Source: Ministeria vibrans ATCC 50519
Taxonomy: Eukaryota > Opisthokonta > Filasterea
DNA length: 27,140 nt
Assembly (NCBI GenBank): GCA_943704425.1
Contig: CALSCP010001105.1
Coordinates: 1-27,140, forward strand
Direction of reading: 5' to 3'
Shown piece after piece: positions 1-10,155 of this stretch. Below the pieces are notes generated by a model that saw only the letters and a program-made list of their open reading frames with translations, was not told the origin of the DNA and searched no databases. How positions within the stretch are numbered: the stretch's first letter is position 1; each line of letters starts with the position of its first letter. Both the position numbers and the translations under genes were made by a program.

Positions 1-120
<120 letters not shown>

Positions 121-129
121 TCATCCTAG

Positions 130-328
130 GAGTAGCAGCAAATACGACATCATCCCAGAGGCAATTGTGCCGTCGCACCCGCCTCTAGGACAGACGCTGG
201 TGGGAATGGCACTGAGTGGCAGTGGCGGGGAAGTGGGCGTTGCGGTGCGTCTTGCACTCCTCTACAGTGACCATACTGTGTTTGAGTATGTCCTAGTTGA
301 CTCTGATGATGGTCTAATGTTGCTCTAA
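130..328 (+). CDS. Last exon of an unrecognised protein (5' end outside window)
   Basis: After the acceptor at 128-129 the sequence is open for 65 codons and ends with TAA at 326-328. Position 130 completes a split codon, so the intron before it is phase 2. The C-terminal peptide starts SSSKYDIIPEAIV and ends VLVDSDDGLMLL. It has a small hydrophobic, glycine-rich middle and an acidic end. I do not recognise the family. It converges on the MFS gene, with an (AAT)n tract between the two stops. The exon call rests on the clean acceptor, the open frame and its protein-like composition. Confidence 0.55.
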
Positions 329-376
329 ATTCTAAATGTTATTATAGTACAAAATATAAGAAAGATATTGCTGTTG

Positions 377-426
<50 letters not shown>
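377..426. repeat. (TAA)n microsatellite between two convergent genes
   Basis: About 16 uninterrupted ATA/TAA units lie between the stop of the left-edge gene (328) and the stop of the MFS gene (440). They probably fall in the overlapping 3' regions of both transcripts. No canonical AATAAA for the minus gene was found here. Confidence 0.9.
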
Positions 427-428
<2 letters not shown>

Positions 429-439
429 TGATTGTACTA

Positions 440-2276
440 TTACGTCTCGCTCTCCTGTTCCTCATCACTGTCACTTAGAGTGCTGTGACGTGCCAGCAAA
501 CCCATTTCAATCTGTTCTTCCTCTAAGTTCCCTTCTCCTGAGACTTCCTCGCCATTGTCCCCCTCCAGTTGCACCCGCGTTGCCTCCATCATCTCCGCAG
601 TGAGGTTCACCGGCGCAAACGTGCTCTGCAGACACGCAATAGCACACCCAATGGCGTAAACAACTGCGCCAATGTAGAACACGGCCGTTGCCTTGACGTT
701 GTTCTGTGCTAGAAGCCATGCAATCATCGGACCCATTGCCGATCCTACATGATATAGTGCGCCGTGCATCATTCAACATAAGTATATAACTATACAACTA
801 TAATCATTGTGATATTGACGTACCAAGGTCCATAAAGGTGAAATAGGCACCTGACGACTCGGAGACATGCGCGAGATTGATTGCAGAGAGACCCTACCAT
901 AAAAATAATAGCGCACACAAAAATGGGTCAGTCAGACCACAACAACAACACAAAAGAAAAGAAAATTATAAATAAAAAAACACACACACGCGCGTGAGCA
1001 AACAATGAGTGAATGGTCTTACGGTTGAGGCAAAGAAAACAAGGATAGCAACGGGAAGGAACCAGGCAGCGGCAAGGAGACAGGAGGCGCCGAGGGCCAG
1101 GTAGGCAATGGCGGCGCGCTGGTGGCCCACCCGGTCCGCCACGTAGCCCAGCAGTGCACCCGCACACACCTCAACACCCCAACGGGCCGCAAGAAAAAGC
1201 CCTGAGAGAGTTGTGACGGGAATACCGTGAAAGGAGTCGCCAACTTGTTCGCGTAGAATGAGTCCGACGCTCGCCATGATCATGCCCGGACCCACGATGC
1301 CCACGGCCATGCCGAGGTACAGCACGCCCCAGTACGCCTTGATGGAGCGCAACAGGGGCGGCACGGGCTTGCGCACACGATTCTGGAATGCCGCCGAACG
1401 GCGCATGCGCACCGCCGCGTACATCATCATTGGAATGGAGAAGGCACTCATCACACTCAGCGTCAGCTCGCACATGTGGTAGCCTATCGCATCGAATCTG
1501 TTCAAGAACAACAACAGCAAAACAAAACGTCATAATTAATAATAATGTTAGTGACACTTTCGCGCTGTGTGCTCCCTATCCTCTTACAAGATGCCGCCGA
1601 GAAGATTCCCCCCAAAAAACCCAATTCGCGTGAGAGAGTCTCGCGTGCCCATTGAGCGCCCAAACTCGGCCGGCTTTGAAAACATCACGACGGCATCGAC
1701 GGAGCAGCAGCGAATCACACTCCATGCCATGCCCCATAAGAGACGCAGTATCAAGAAGACGGCAAAGGGCGGGGGGAGGATGTACAGGAAGTTGACGGCG
1801 ACACTCACAAGCACACAGAGCACCATGAGCTGCGTCGGCTTCCACTGGTACGCCTTCTGGAGGCTGTGGTTGGTCGCCAGGCGCACCCAGCGGTTCGCCG
1901 AGAGAATCACACCCACCTGCCATGCCTGCAGCCCAATTGACTGGTAGTTGGCGGGGATGGTCGAGTAGAGAGAGCCGTCGACGAGCAGTGCGATCGACGC
2001 CGCGAGCGAAACGAGCACGACGACCAACGACGGCCGCCAGCACTTCTTCTTCGCATCGCTACCCTCGCCGTCGTCTGCAATGCTGTTGCCATTGCTGCAC
2101 TCGCTGTCGCCGTCGTCCCCGTTGCCCGTGTCTCCTTCTGTAGCATCCGTTATCTCATCCACGCGATTTGAGATGGCTTGACTTGTGGGCATCGACTCGT
2201 CCACATCGATATCTTCCTCGTCATCAGAGCATCCCAGAGCCGAGAATCCGGCGTTTTTTCGTAATCTGGTGGTCAT
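440..2276 (-). CDS. Major facilitator superfamily (MFS) transporter, 4 exons
   Basis: Exons on the minus strand are 2276-1588, 1497-1023, 893-824 and 744-440, and all joins keep frame (512 aa). The ATG at 2276 opens a soluble acidic N-terminus of about 75 residues rich in Asp, Ser and Gly. The first membrane segment follows (VVVLVSLAASIALLVDG), then the MFS-like stretch ANRWVRLATN. The loop LGYVADRVGHQR matches the family motif G-x-x-x-D-R-x-G-x-x. The phase-1 intron at 745-823 falls inside FMDLG/SAMGPMIAW, which resembles the DLG-x-x-x-GP segment of drug/H+ antiporter-like MFS proteins. About 11-12 hydrophobic segments are visible. The C-terminus is a long acidic tail (GDNGEEVSGEGNLEEEQIE). 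The substrate cannot be predicted. The call as an MFS carrier in a cell membrane is firm; antiport is only a guess. Confidence 0.88.
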
Positions 2277-3364
2277 AGTGATGACAGATAAAATATGAAG
2301 AATTTCACATGTAATTCGGATGATAACAATTTCACGACACTTATTCCAGGAAAGTATCAGCCTCTAGCAATAACGATTAACAGCATTACTCAGCACTCAT
2401 GAAGAGATCAGAAACAGAAGACCGTCCGCACACTGATCAACCAATTTTTCTCACGAGTCGAATTTTTTTCATTCTCTCGACCTCTAATAGTGTGAACTGT
2501 CGTTTGTTTTGAGTCAGAGAAGCGAATTTTGACATTGCGCGAATATTGTTGCTCCTGTAAGGCTAATGGACTAATGTCTAATGGCCATTGACCAATGGGT
2601 TCATGGGGAAATCCTAGAGGTAAGCGCATGACTCGGGCGGCAGTTGGATAACAGGGGAATTTTGGATGACTTCGGGATGACAAACAACCCTTAAAACGTC
2701 GACCGAAGAGCTGATTATGTAATTACTCACTCTCACTCTTTTACTTTTCTTCAGTTTGCTGCCGGTGAAAGAACACCACTTACACCAGTCAATTGTGCAC
2801 GTTATCCAGCTGCAAATAGACCTAGAAGGTGCGTTGTTTTCTGCGATGTTAGTGAGTGTGTCCTTTGCAGCTGACTCCTCGCCCTACGCCCCGCTCGCCT
2901 TCTTTTCTTCATGTTTCTCCACCTTAATTGGTGCTTTGAACTTGTTTATTTATCCCTCGTCAACACCGTGTGGCATGAGTATTAGCACATGACTTTGGAA
3001 GTCGAGTCGGAAAAATTGTTCACATTTTGGTTATTGTGCTTAAGCGCCGCAATGGTGCACCGGGGGATTAGGGTCTGCCTGTGCCCCCGTACATTCTTCT
3101 CATGGGTTTGCTCAGTATCAGTGGGTCTACGGGCTTCTTTTGAGACATTCTCGTCTGAAAGTCTACGGCGGAAGTATTGTGCTCTTTCCATGTTTTGACA
3201 ATCTCGATTCTCTAATATGTAATGGGCTGTATTATTTTAGTTATTATCATTTTTATTTCTCTATCAATCTCGCTCTCTCTCTCTCTATCGCTTTGTTTCT
3301 TTTCCTTCCTCTCTCTCTCTCTCTCTCTCTCTTTATCTGTTATCACTTTGTTTCTTTTTCCCTC

Positions 3365-3397
<33 letters not shown>

Positions 3398-3405
3398 GCA
3401 TGCAG
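2277..3405. other. 1.1-kb gap between divergent genes, no firm gene; probable 5' exon(s) or promoters
   Basis: This stretch separates the starts of the MFS gene (-) and the lipase-GTPase gene (+). Only short open frames are present (for example 2756-2992 and 2989-3198), with no family I recognise. Acceptor-like TTTTCTTCAG ends at 2755 and a GTGCGT donor-like site sits at about 2829, so a non-coding first exon of the downstream gene is possible. A small palindrome AATGGCCATT (about 2579-2588) sits next to a CCAAT-like box. The right end is a CT-rich tract ending in the acceptor TGCATGCAG (3397-3405). Confidence 0.4.
3270..3400. repeat. Interrupted (CT)n tract with TATCACTTTG-type units
   Basis: Three CT-dinucleotide blocks are broken by two related spacers, CTATCGCTTTGTTTC (about 3285-3299) and TATCACTTTGTTTC (3341-3354). 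The tract acts as a polypyrimidine run before the acceptor at 3404-3405. The same spacer motif recurs in the CT-rich stretch at 13,971-14,113. Confidence 0.85.
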
Positions 3406-3424
3406 ATACAACAGCTTTCACCTT

Positions 3425-5776
3425 ATGGCCATCCCAATCACCAGTGTCTTGTTCTCCCTCTCGATGAACACAGAGACGCTCCTTGCTCTCGTGCTGTTGG
3501 TGTTAGCCACTCTGTTTGCGTTTCATTTTGCGCGTCGAAAGCCGCTGCCGCGTACCCGCTCAACGTCTGCGTCACTGCCTGACGAGTTTGCGAATGATCT
3601 GGAGGAATTCAAGGTCCATCTGGGTCTATGCGACAAGGGATACACATGGCCGTGTTCCAATGAGCGCCCGGGGGACACCGTCCCTTTTGAGGGGCGCAAG
3701 TATAAGTTGGAGAGCAAGGTGGCCGCAGGTAGTGTGTGGTGTTGGCGTCTCGTCTCCACTGCCGCAGACGACGTCGACCCTCCAACAACCTATGTGTTTG
3801 TCATTCGCGGTTCGCAAACCCTCCAGGATTGGTTTATTCATGATGTCAAGCTTGCCATCGAGTCAAGTGGCAATACAAACGAGTGCTTCAGCTTCCAGCA
3901 TGCTGTTGAGGAGCGTCTTGGACAGGTTGCCCTCATCGCAGACAGCATTGCCGAACAAATGCCCCCTGAATGCTGCCCAAACATCATCCTTACTGGTCAC
4001 TCTCTTGGTGCGTCCATCGCCGAGGCCCTGTTTGTAAGCTGCAAGTGGCTGAAAAAGCACCCTGACAAGCGCACGAACGGCCTGGATTTTGTTGATCACT
4101 TCTGCTTCCAACGGTGCATTACGTTTGACTCTCCCGGCCAGCCTACATCTTACCGCAAAAAGTATATGCATGGCGACTGTGTTGGTTCCATCGACGACAT
4201 TATGACGCTAAATGCCGTCAGCAACCTCGTGAATACGCTGAATCAGCCTTGTGCCAAAACGTTTTATGCCTGCGACAAAGGCAACAGCACCCACTTGTCC
4301 GATTTCGTCTCCTCGGTCTTGCACATATTGAATCTACCTATTCTTCTATACAGTAACTACGTGGCACAAATGATATCTTGCAATACCAGCACGCATTTGG
4401 TGTCCAGTCTGAAGGCCAATCTGGACGACAAAAATATTACTAAATTTCTCCCTGCCAGTTGGCCGACCTCCTCCCAAACCGTCTTGAAATGTATCAAGTG
4501 GACAGTGAACGTTGGGAGCCTCTTGTCTTTTTCTACTACACGCCCGCCCGCTGTTCCTACAGTCCTCCCTGCAACTCTGCCCACCAGTCCTCGTCGCCAA
4601 CCGACGAACCCTGCTCCGGAGACTGGCGTTGGCCATCAGAATTCACCACCTCCCCCTGAGTATTTGATTCCCGTTGATGGAGAGCTTCAGGAGCATCGAG
4701 TGTACTGTACCGACGCCATTACTGCTCCCAACACCGATTGGCGCCAGCAGCTGCAGCGTGTGCTGGCTAACTATGAGGGGACGGAACCTGGTACACCACA
4801 CGCAATTGTGCTGCTGCTGGTGGGCACGAGTGGTGCTGGTAAAACCCTCCTGTTCCTGTCTTTGGTCGAGTATTTTGCGACCAAGGCGTCCAAGAGCTGC
4901 GCCGAGGCAATTTCGATGCTGTTTGGTCAAACGGGCACTTCCACCAACAACAGCCAGAGTTTTATTGTTGCAAACCTAATGCGTCACCAGTCTGAGAACG
5001 GAGAGCAGTACCATGTCATTTTGATTGATTGTCCAGGGTTTGGCGCACAGCGTGATCTGATTCGTGCGTCTGTGTCAAGCAGCTCCAGATCTGAGGGAAA
5101 TCGAAACCTGGACTGGTTGACTGATTTTGAGGGTGTTCTTAGAGCGTTTCCCACTGGCATCAGTGCCGTGTTCCCTGTCGTTCAGGGTGCGATTTTAGAT
5201 GATATGATGGTTCAAACACACCGGCTGCTGCAGTTGCTGTCTAGAGACCAGGCGACGAGTGCGCTGGAGCGAGTCAATATTGTGCTCAGTACCAGGCAGC
5301 AAGCACCACGCGATCGTGAGCAGGAGCGACAAAACCTCAAGGAGCGCTTGATGAATCAGTTTGACCGTGGAATTATGAACGTCACGCTTGTGCGACCGGC
5401 CTCCAAAGGACTTCGTGATCTTTTACCCTCCACGTGGGAAAACGAGCATTATATCACTGAAATGACCACGCTCATTGAGAGCATGGTCAGGCAGAGCGCG
5501 CCGGAGCTTGCAGAGAGAGCCAATCTTGAGGTCAGTACACCCGTCACGCGCAGCCCTATTGTTCAAATTACCGCCATGGCTAGCTACGTAATATTCAGCT
5601 CTGTTGCTGGCGCTGGCACGTGGAGCTGGCTACTCGGAGGTTTTATTCCTGCTCTGTCGTCTCCTGTACTTATTGTCATGGCGCCTCCTGCCGCAGTCGC
5701 CGCGGGTGTTGCTTGTGGTACTGCTCTTTATTTTGAAAAGCGATCGAAGGAAAGGGATCCTTCCGCTTCTGCCTGA
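3425..5776 (+). CDS. Membrane-anchored class 3 lipase fused to a P-loop GTPase-like domain
   Basis: One 783-aa coding exon. The ATG at 3425 is chosen because it directly precedes a hydrophobic anchor (about residues 17-37, LLALVLLVLATLFAF) and lies just after a strong 3' splice site at 3405; the open frame upstream reads through CT repeat. Residues about 60-330 look like a class 3 (fungal-type) lipase/hydrolase: IRGSQTLQDW, the nucleophile elbow G191-H-S193-L-G, FDSPGQP and TLNAVSNLVNTLN. Residues about 460-680 look like a P-loop GTPase of the AIG1/septin/dynamin type: Walker A G467-TSGAGKT and the G3 motif D535-CPG. A G4 (T/N)KxD motif is not clear; the frame reads STRQQAP instead. The C-terminus holds an Ala/Gly/Pro-rich hydrophobic stretch of about 45 residues that could insert in a membrane. 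Role inferred: a GTP-gated lipid hydrolase on an internal membrane. Domain calls are solid; activity is unproven. Confidence 0.85.
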   Translation: MAIPITSVLFSLSMNTETLLALVLLVLATLFAFHFARRKPLPRTRSTSASLPDEFANDLEEFKVHLGLCDKGYTWPCSNERPGDTVPFEGRKYKLESKVAAGSVWCWRLVSTAADDVDPPTTYVFVIRGSQTLQDWFIHDVKLAIESSGNTNECFSFQHAVEERLGQVALIADSIAEQMPPECCPNIILTGHSLGASIAEALFVSCKWLKKHPDKRTNGLDFVDHFCFQRCITFDSPGQPTSYRKKYMHGDCVGSIDDIMTLNAVSNLVNTLNQPCAKTFYACDKGNSTHLSDFVSSVLHILNLPILLYSNYVAQMISCNTSTHLVSSLKANLDDKNITKFLPASWPTSSQTVLKCIKWTVNVGSLLSFSTTRPPAVPTVLPATLPTSPRRQPTNPAPETGVGHQNSPPPPEYLIPVDGELQEHRVYCTDAITAPNTDWRQQLQRVLANYEGTEPGTPHAIVLLLVGTSGAGKTLLFLSLVEYFATKASKSCAEAISMLFGQTGTSTNNSQSFIVANLMRHQSENGEQYHVILIDCPGFGAQRDLIRASVSSSSRSEGNRNLDWLTDFEGVLRAFPTGISAVFPVVQGAILDDMMVQTHRLLQLLSRDQATSALERVNIVLSTRQQAPRDREQERQNLKERLMNQFDRGIMNVTLVRPASKGLRDLLPSTWENEHYITEMTTLIESMVRQSAPELAERANLEVSTPVTRSPIVQITAMASYVIFSSVAGAGTWSWLLGGFIPALSSPVLIVMAPPAAVAAGVACGTALYFEKRSKERDPSASA

Positions 5777-5855
5777 GACGGATGATCTTGACTACGTGAC
5801 ACGTGTTTTCGAGTCCCAGACTCATTTTCTCAACCACATCTTTAGCAAAAACAGA

Positions 5856-5861
5856 AATAAA
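5856..5861 (+). terminator. Poly(A) signal AATAAA for the lipase-GTPase gene
   Basis: A canonical AATAAA lies 80 bp after the TGA at 5774-5776 and 75 bp before the stop of the convergent GT92 gene. The two 3' ends are therefore very close or overlapping. Confidence 0.6.
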
Positions 5862-5935
5862 ATATTATTATCTTACAACAGATTAATCCCCCCCCCTAAT
5901 TCTACATTCTCCCTAGCCCTCCCTTTCCTTCCTTC

Positions 5936-7597
5936 TTACACCGACGGAAGAAGCCCCCAGTCAACGAGCAAGGCCCGATCCCTTGCAACGACATGAGGGA
6001 ACGTCCCCATCGCGTCGCACTCGACGGGCGCATGGTGGTTTGCAAAAATACTCGGCAAGTGCACCATGGCAAAGAACTGAGACAGACGCTGCGAGTGCGT
6101 GTTAAAGCCCAAGCGCCGGTCCATGTTGGCCTGAATGGGATCTTCGGTGAATACGTCGTGAACCGTAAGGCGTCCCTTGACCTCCTTAAGACGACCAAAG
6201 CTGCAAATGTACTTTCGACGTACTAATATGAAAGGATGTCGCAATGAGAAGATACGTAAATAAACAAATTAACAATCAAAAGTTGCCTACCCGAGTAACC
6301 TCTTTTACAACTTCGATTGCATCGCTCGATGGGAATGTGGTAAGAATCAAAGGGCGAACAGGCCGGCCCTCCGTTGAGCAGTCCTTGGTGTGCGTCAAAA
6401 AGGAAGTTTATGAGCATCGAATCGTTGGCCAGCGAGCGCTCCATGAGGTCGCGCAGGGGCGGTGCGTCGGGCACGCGCGGCACAATGTACTCATCGACAT
6501 CCCAGTTGCCGAGGAATGTCGCGCGGTGGGCAAACCGATTGGCGCACATGTCAAGGCCGATGCGCTGGTGAGACTTGCGGTCTTCAAAGGCACGGTTGAG
6601 CCCTTGCAATGGCACCACAACAAATTTGCCTTCCGTTTGCAGACGCTCCACCGTTGCCGTGTACGCTTCACGACGGCTGCCCTCAATTGTTGCAATCGCG
6701 CGGATCATTCCCAGGTCCGGCACCACAATCTTGTCAAACCCAAGGTTATAGACTGTGGCGGCCCACGCAAAGAAGTTGAGGAGCGCCGGCACTCCTGCGC
6801 GATAGTCAGCGGCACGCTGGGTGGACGTGCACAGGACCATCTGATTGTCGCTCTGGTCCACAAGACACGGCTGGTGAAAGGGACCAATGAGATCCGACGA
6901 CGGAGCAGACGTGTTGGTGGGCGGCAACGTGAGCTGGATATGAACCGTGTGCTCCATGGCGCCGTCGGCAAGCGTCTGGCGCATGCGCTGCGAATAGGCA
7001 CAGAGCAGCGGAGTCGTCTGCGACTGCGTTGACCAGAAGCGTGCGGGCACACGCTCATGCACACCCGTCTTGTCTCCAAACACACACTCGACGCTGCCGC
7101 TCGTCAGCAAGTCCCTGATTGAAGGCAGCTGTTCGACGGCGTCTCTGTCAAGCTTCTTCTTCGACTCCGGTGAAAGCTATTCGAGAAAAGGAGAAAATTA
7201 ATAGGTTATTTCTCTTGTCGGTGATTCAGATTTGTACCAGAATGGAATCAGGATCCGTGACGACCAGTGCAACAAACTCGATGATCGAATCCTCCCTCTC
7301 TCGAGCGAAGCTGTCGACAACGATGAAAAGTCGTTCGCGACTGATTTTGACGGTCATGTTAAATTCAAGATTCATCGTCGAATTGCACGCGAATGGCGGC
7401 ATATCATCGACTGCGTCGTCTGGTGCGGATGTACCACGAGGTTTTGCTCCATCTCCCGGCGGCTGCGACGCCACAGTGTAGAGATTGAGACTTCGATTTA
7501 AGAAACGGTCACCGGATCTCAAGACCAAAACTCCCGAGCTGAAGATGAGAAAGGTCAAGAATGTAGCCCAGATGGCAAAGCAAGCGTTGCTCCTCAT
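5936..7597 (-). CDS. Type II membrane glycosyltransferase, GT92 (DUF23)-like, 3 exons
   Basis: Exons on the minus strand are 7597-7238, 7176-6291 and 6222-5936 (510 aa). Residues about 6-27 form a signal anchor (CFAIWATFLTFLIFSSGVLVL) after a short positive N-terminus, as in Golgi enzymes. The luminal part has the GT-A core: KIVVPDLGMIRAI, then GNWDVDEYIVPR with the metal-binding D346-x-D348, then RRKYICSFGRLKEV followed by VHDVF, resembling the K-I-x-x-P...VH region of GT92 proteins. The phase-1 intron acceptor at ATTAG (6223-6227) was preferred over the nearby TTTGCAG because only it restores the frame. Several N-x-S/T sites are present. GT92 members add galactose or related sugars to glycans; donor and acceptor are unknown here. 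It is transcribed away from the beta-propeller gene. Confidence 0.8.
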
Positions 7598-7939
7598 GCA
7601 AACTGATGGGCGAGGAGAGTCGCTAATAGTAAATTTTAGTCTGTTTACTCTGTTAACTGATTCAGTGGACTGTACTTTGAGTTGACCGACCGAGAATTTC
7701 TCATTCTGGCAGAGCCTCAGATCCCTCCGGTATATGGCGTATCCTGGTGCCTATCACGTCGCTTTCCACTTGACACTTGTCTGGTCAAAGTGGCCATCAG
7801 CCAGTATTCAGCCAACCTATCTCGATGTGATCTCGATTATACGCTCTGCCTTTCTTTTTCACCAATGATCAAAAGCTGATATTTTTTTAAATTTTCTTAT
7901 TCATTGAAATTATTAGTAATCATTTCCCCCAATGAATCG
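7598..7939. promoter_or_regulatory. 342-bp divergent intergenic region, probable shared promoter
   Basis: This gap separates the ATG of the GT92 gene (7597, -) and the ATG of the beta-propeller gene (7940, +). No open frame with a recognisable product is present. The part near 7875-7925 is AT-rich. No TATA box or known motif stands out, so the promoter role is inferred from the layout only. Confidence 0.45.
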
Positions 7940-10121
7940 ATGAGGCGAACCAAGAGCGTCATTTTATTGATTGCGCTCCTTCTGGTTGCGAGCCTGGTGC
8001 TTTTTTCAGGAGACAAGTAAGAGAAATCATGTGAAAATAACGATCACTCATGTCACTCGTTCCTTTCCTCTCCTTCAGCCCCGATCGGTCGCAGATATCA
8101 AACCCTAGGTAGCACATAGTGTGTGTGTGTGTGTGTGTATGTGTGTATTGAAACGCTGCTGCTTGCTTGCGTTAGAGACACCGCAGAAGCTTTGGCGAAA
8201 ACGTATCGGGAACACAATGATGAAAACGATCGTGATGACATTGACAGCGACGACGATGACGACAGCGACAGTGTGCCGAGCCTTGAGGTGGGTCGTCCAA
8301 ACTGCCCCTACTTGTCAGAGCTGCCCTTCCGGCGAGGCCTTGAACCGCCACCGAACGTGAGACTCCAACGACACGCACTGTGTCCCTATGACTATGAGGT
8401 TCCCCGACCTGCCGCCATGTACATGCTCAACCCACATCTCACTGTCGCACCCGACGCCGATGATCACTTACTAGTCTTTTGGCGTGCGGCCCAGCCTCAG
8501 CCGAAGATTTGGCCCAATGACTTTGCTGTGGGACTCCTTAACCGTGCAACGGGTGAGACGGTGCCGCACAATCTCCCACTCGACATTGCCGGTTACCACC
8601 AACCCGTCTTGTCCAACACCACCGGCTTTGAACAGTCCATCTACGAGACGGAACTTCAACGCACAAAGTTCATCTTTGTCCAGTCCATCAAATGCCTCAA
8701 AGTGAGTGATCGTTTTTTTTTATGCACTAAATTGGAATATTGTTAATATTTATAATTACATTACATTACGCTAGGTCAAAGATCTTCGCACCATGTGGTG
8801 GAAGGATCGTCTGTACATGCTGACGACGACCAACTGCGGACGAGAACGGCACCAGCTAATTCCGTTGGTCTTTGCGTTTGTGCGTGAGTCATCGACTGGC
8901 CCTATTCTGCGCTGGCGACTCTACATCGACTACAAGGCAGTGCGTTACTTTGTGCACACGCCCATGCGTGACCATGGCCCGTCGTTTTCCAATCGCATTG
9001 ATAACGGCCCATACACCAAAGGACCGCCCAAGCGCGAAAAGAACTGGGCCGTGATTCCCTACGAAGAAGGAGTCATTGCCATTCGGCACTTGTGCCCTTT
9101 CTCCCCCCTGCGCAGCGGGCACATTGGCCTGGTGGGTCCACGACGCATCATCCGACTCAACAATGTCTCGCGTCTTGCAGCCACACATAACATCAACATG
9201 GAGTATGTGCGCACAGCCCGCCCGGCCATCCCCCGCTCGCCCATTCCCGCCTCACAGGACGGTATTGAGCTATGTGTCGGCGACGCTTCCACCCCCCCTG
9301 ACAGGTCTTTGAGCAACAGCGATAATGCGACAACATTTGAGCCGTATTCAAGTCAGGTCTGGAGATCGCCCACAAGCGAACAGCAGCTTGAATTCCATCG
9401 GCCCATCGTCGCTCCGTTCGGTGTCGCGTCCGAGTCTCTCTCACAGGCAAAACGCGACGCTCTCGAGCGCCTCTGTGTGCTCGATGGTCCCTCTCGGCGT
9501 GATCCCTACCGTTTTCTCGACTTAGCATCGTGTCTGGAGCGCGATCTGTTTGGCATTGCGTGGCGCGGGGGTAGTCAGCTGCTCGAAGTGCGCGTTCCCG
9601 ATGGCGAGACAGGTCAGTATGCGCAAGAAAAACGCTTTCTGGGCACGGCACACATCAAGTCGTGGCAGAGCAACGAGACAGTTGCCTTTTACTGGCACTT
9701 TCTCTTTGTCATTGGTCTGTCGGGTCCCTCGACCAGCCCCACAGTGCGTTTGGTGATCACATCTCGTCTCTTCCGCTTCCACGCGCGATTGCTACCCCTG
9801 CGCGAATTCAACGTGGGCCTTCTGCATCTGCCTAAGGCACTGTTGTTTACCTACGGTCAGGGCGTCGCCGGCCAGCGCGCCTACACCGCCCTTATTTCCA
9901 CTCAATACGCAAGCGCCCTCGTCGACAACCTCATCGCCTTTCCTTCCCCTCCCCTCTCCCCTTCTCCGTCCTCCCCGTCCGTCCGTCATCTCGACTCCAT
10001 CCACCATTCCATCTTCACCACCCCCCTCCAGATCAGCGACGTCCTTCAGTATGTTCCCCGTGACTCCCCCTGGCTCAACTCTGGTCTTCCAAAGGCGCTC
10101 ACGAACACCACTCTTGTATAG
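7940..10121 (+). CDS. Type II membrane protein with a five-bladed beta-propeller (GH43/GH130-like) domain, 4 exons
   Basis: Exons are 7940-8016, 8079-8108 (a 30-nt microexon), 8176-8701 and 8775-10121 (659 aa). Residues about 7-23 are a signal anchor (VILLIALLLVASLVLF). An Asp-rich stalk follows (about residues 50-65). The luminal domain carries repeated blade-like segments: VKDLRTMWWKDRLYML, EKNWAVIPYEEGVIAI, LFGIAWRGGSQLLEVRV and FLGTAHIKSW followed by YWHFLFVIG. These resemble the NW-P-F and G-x-x-H-x...Y-H-F patterns of five-bladed propeller glycosidases, phosphorylases and sugar-handling proteins. I cannot point to a firm catalytic triad. The divergent partner is a GT92-like transferase, which supports a role in Golgi or cell-surface glycan metabolism. 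Intron 2 carries a (GT)n repeat. Exact enzyme class is uncertain. Confidence 0.68.
8119..8147. repeat. (GT)n microsatellite in intron 2 of the beta-propeller gene
   Basis: About 13 GT units with one AT interruption lie between the donor at 8109 and the acceptor ending at 8175. The intron is only 67 bp, so nearly half of it is repeat. Confidence 0.9.
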
Positions 10122-10155
10122 CAACAAAAACAAATTAATATAGTTAATTTATATC

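Noticed and set aside
2399-2512. A short open frame of about 37 codons starting MKRSETEDRPHTDQ
   Set aside because: There is no recognisable family, no splice support and it is too short; it is most likely chance in the 5' gap.
3140-3424. N-terminal extension of the lipase-GTPase frame by 95 residues
   Set aside because: It translates a CT microsatellite into Ser-Leu repeats and crosses a strong splice acceptor at 3,405. The ATG at 3,425, just before the membrane anchor, is far more likely.
6291-6420. Alternative +1 reading frame at the end of GT92 exon 2 (FPSSDAIEVVKEVTR)
   Set aside because: It looks protein-like, but no acceptor of the right phase joins it to exon 3, and an in-frame stop lies just upstream. 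The chosen frame joins at ATTAG and yields the KYI...VH region.
6244-7032. A 262-codon plus-strand open frame opposite the GT92 gene
   Set aside because: The minus strand gives a spliced protein with signal anchor and D-x-D motif; the plus frame has no recognisable domain and is explained by codon bias on the opposite strand.
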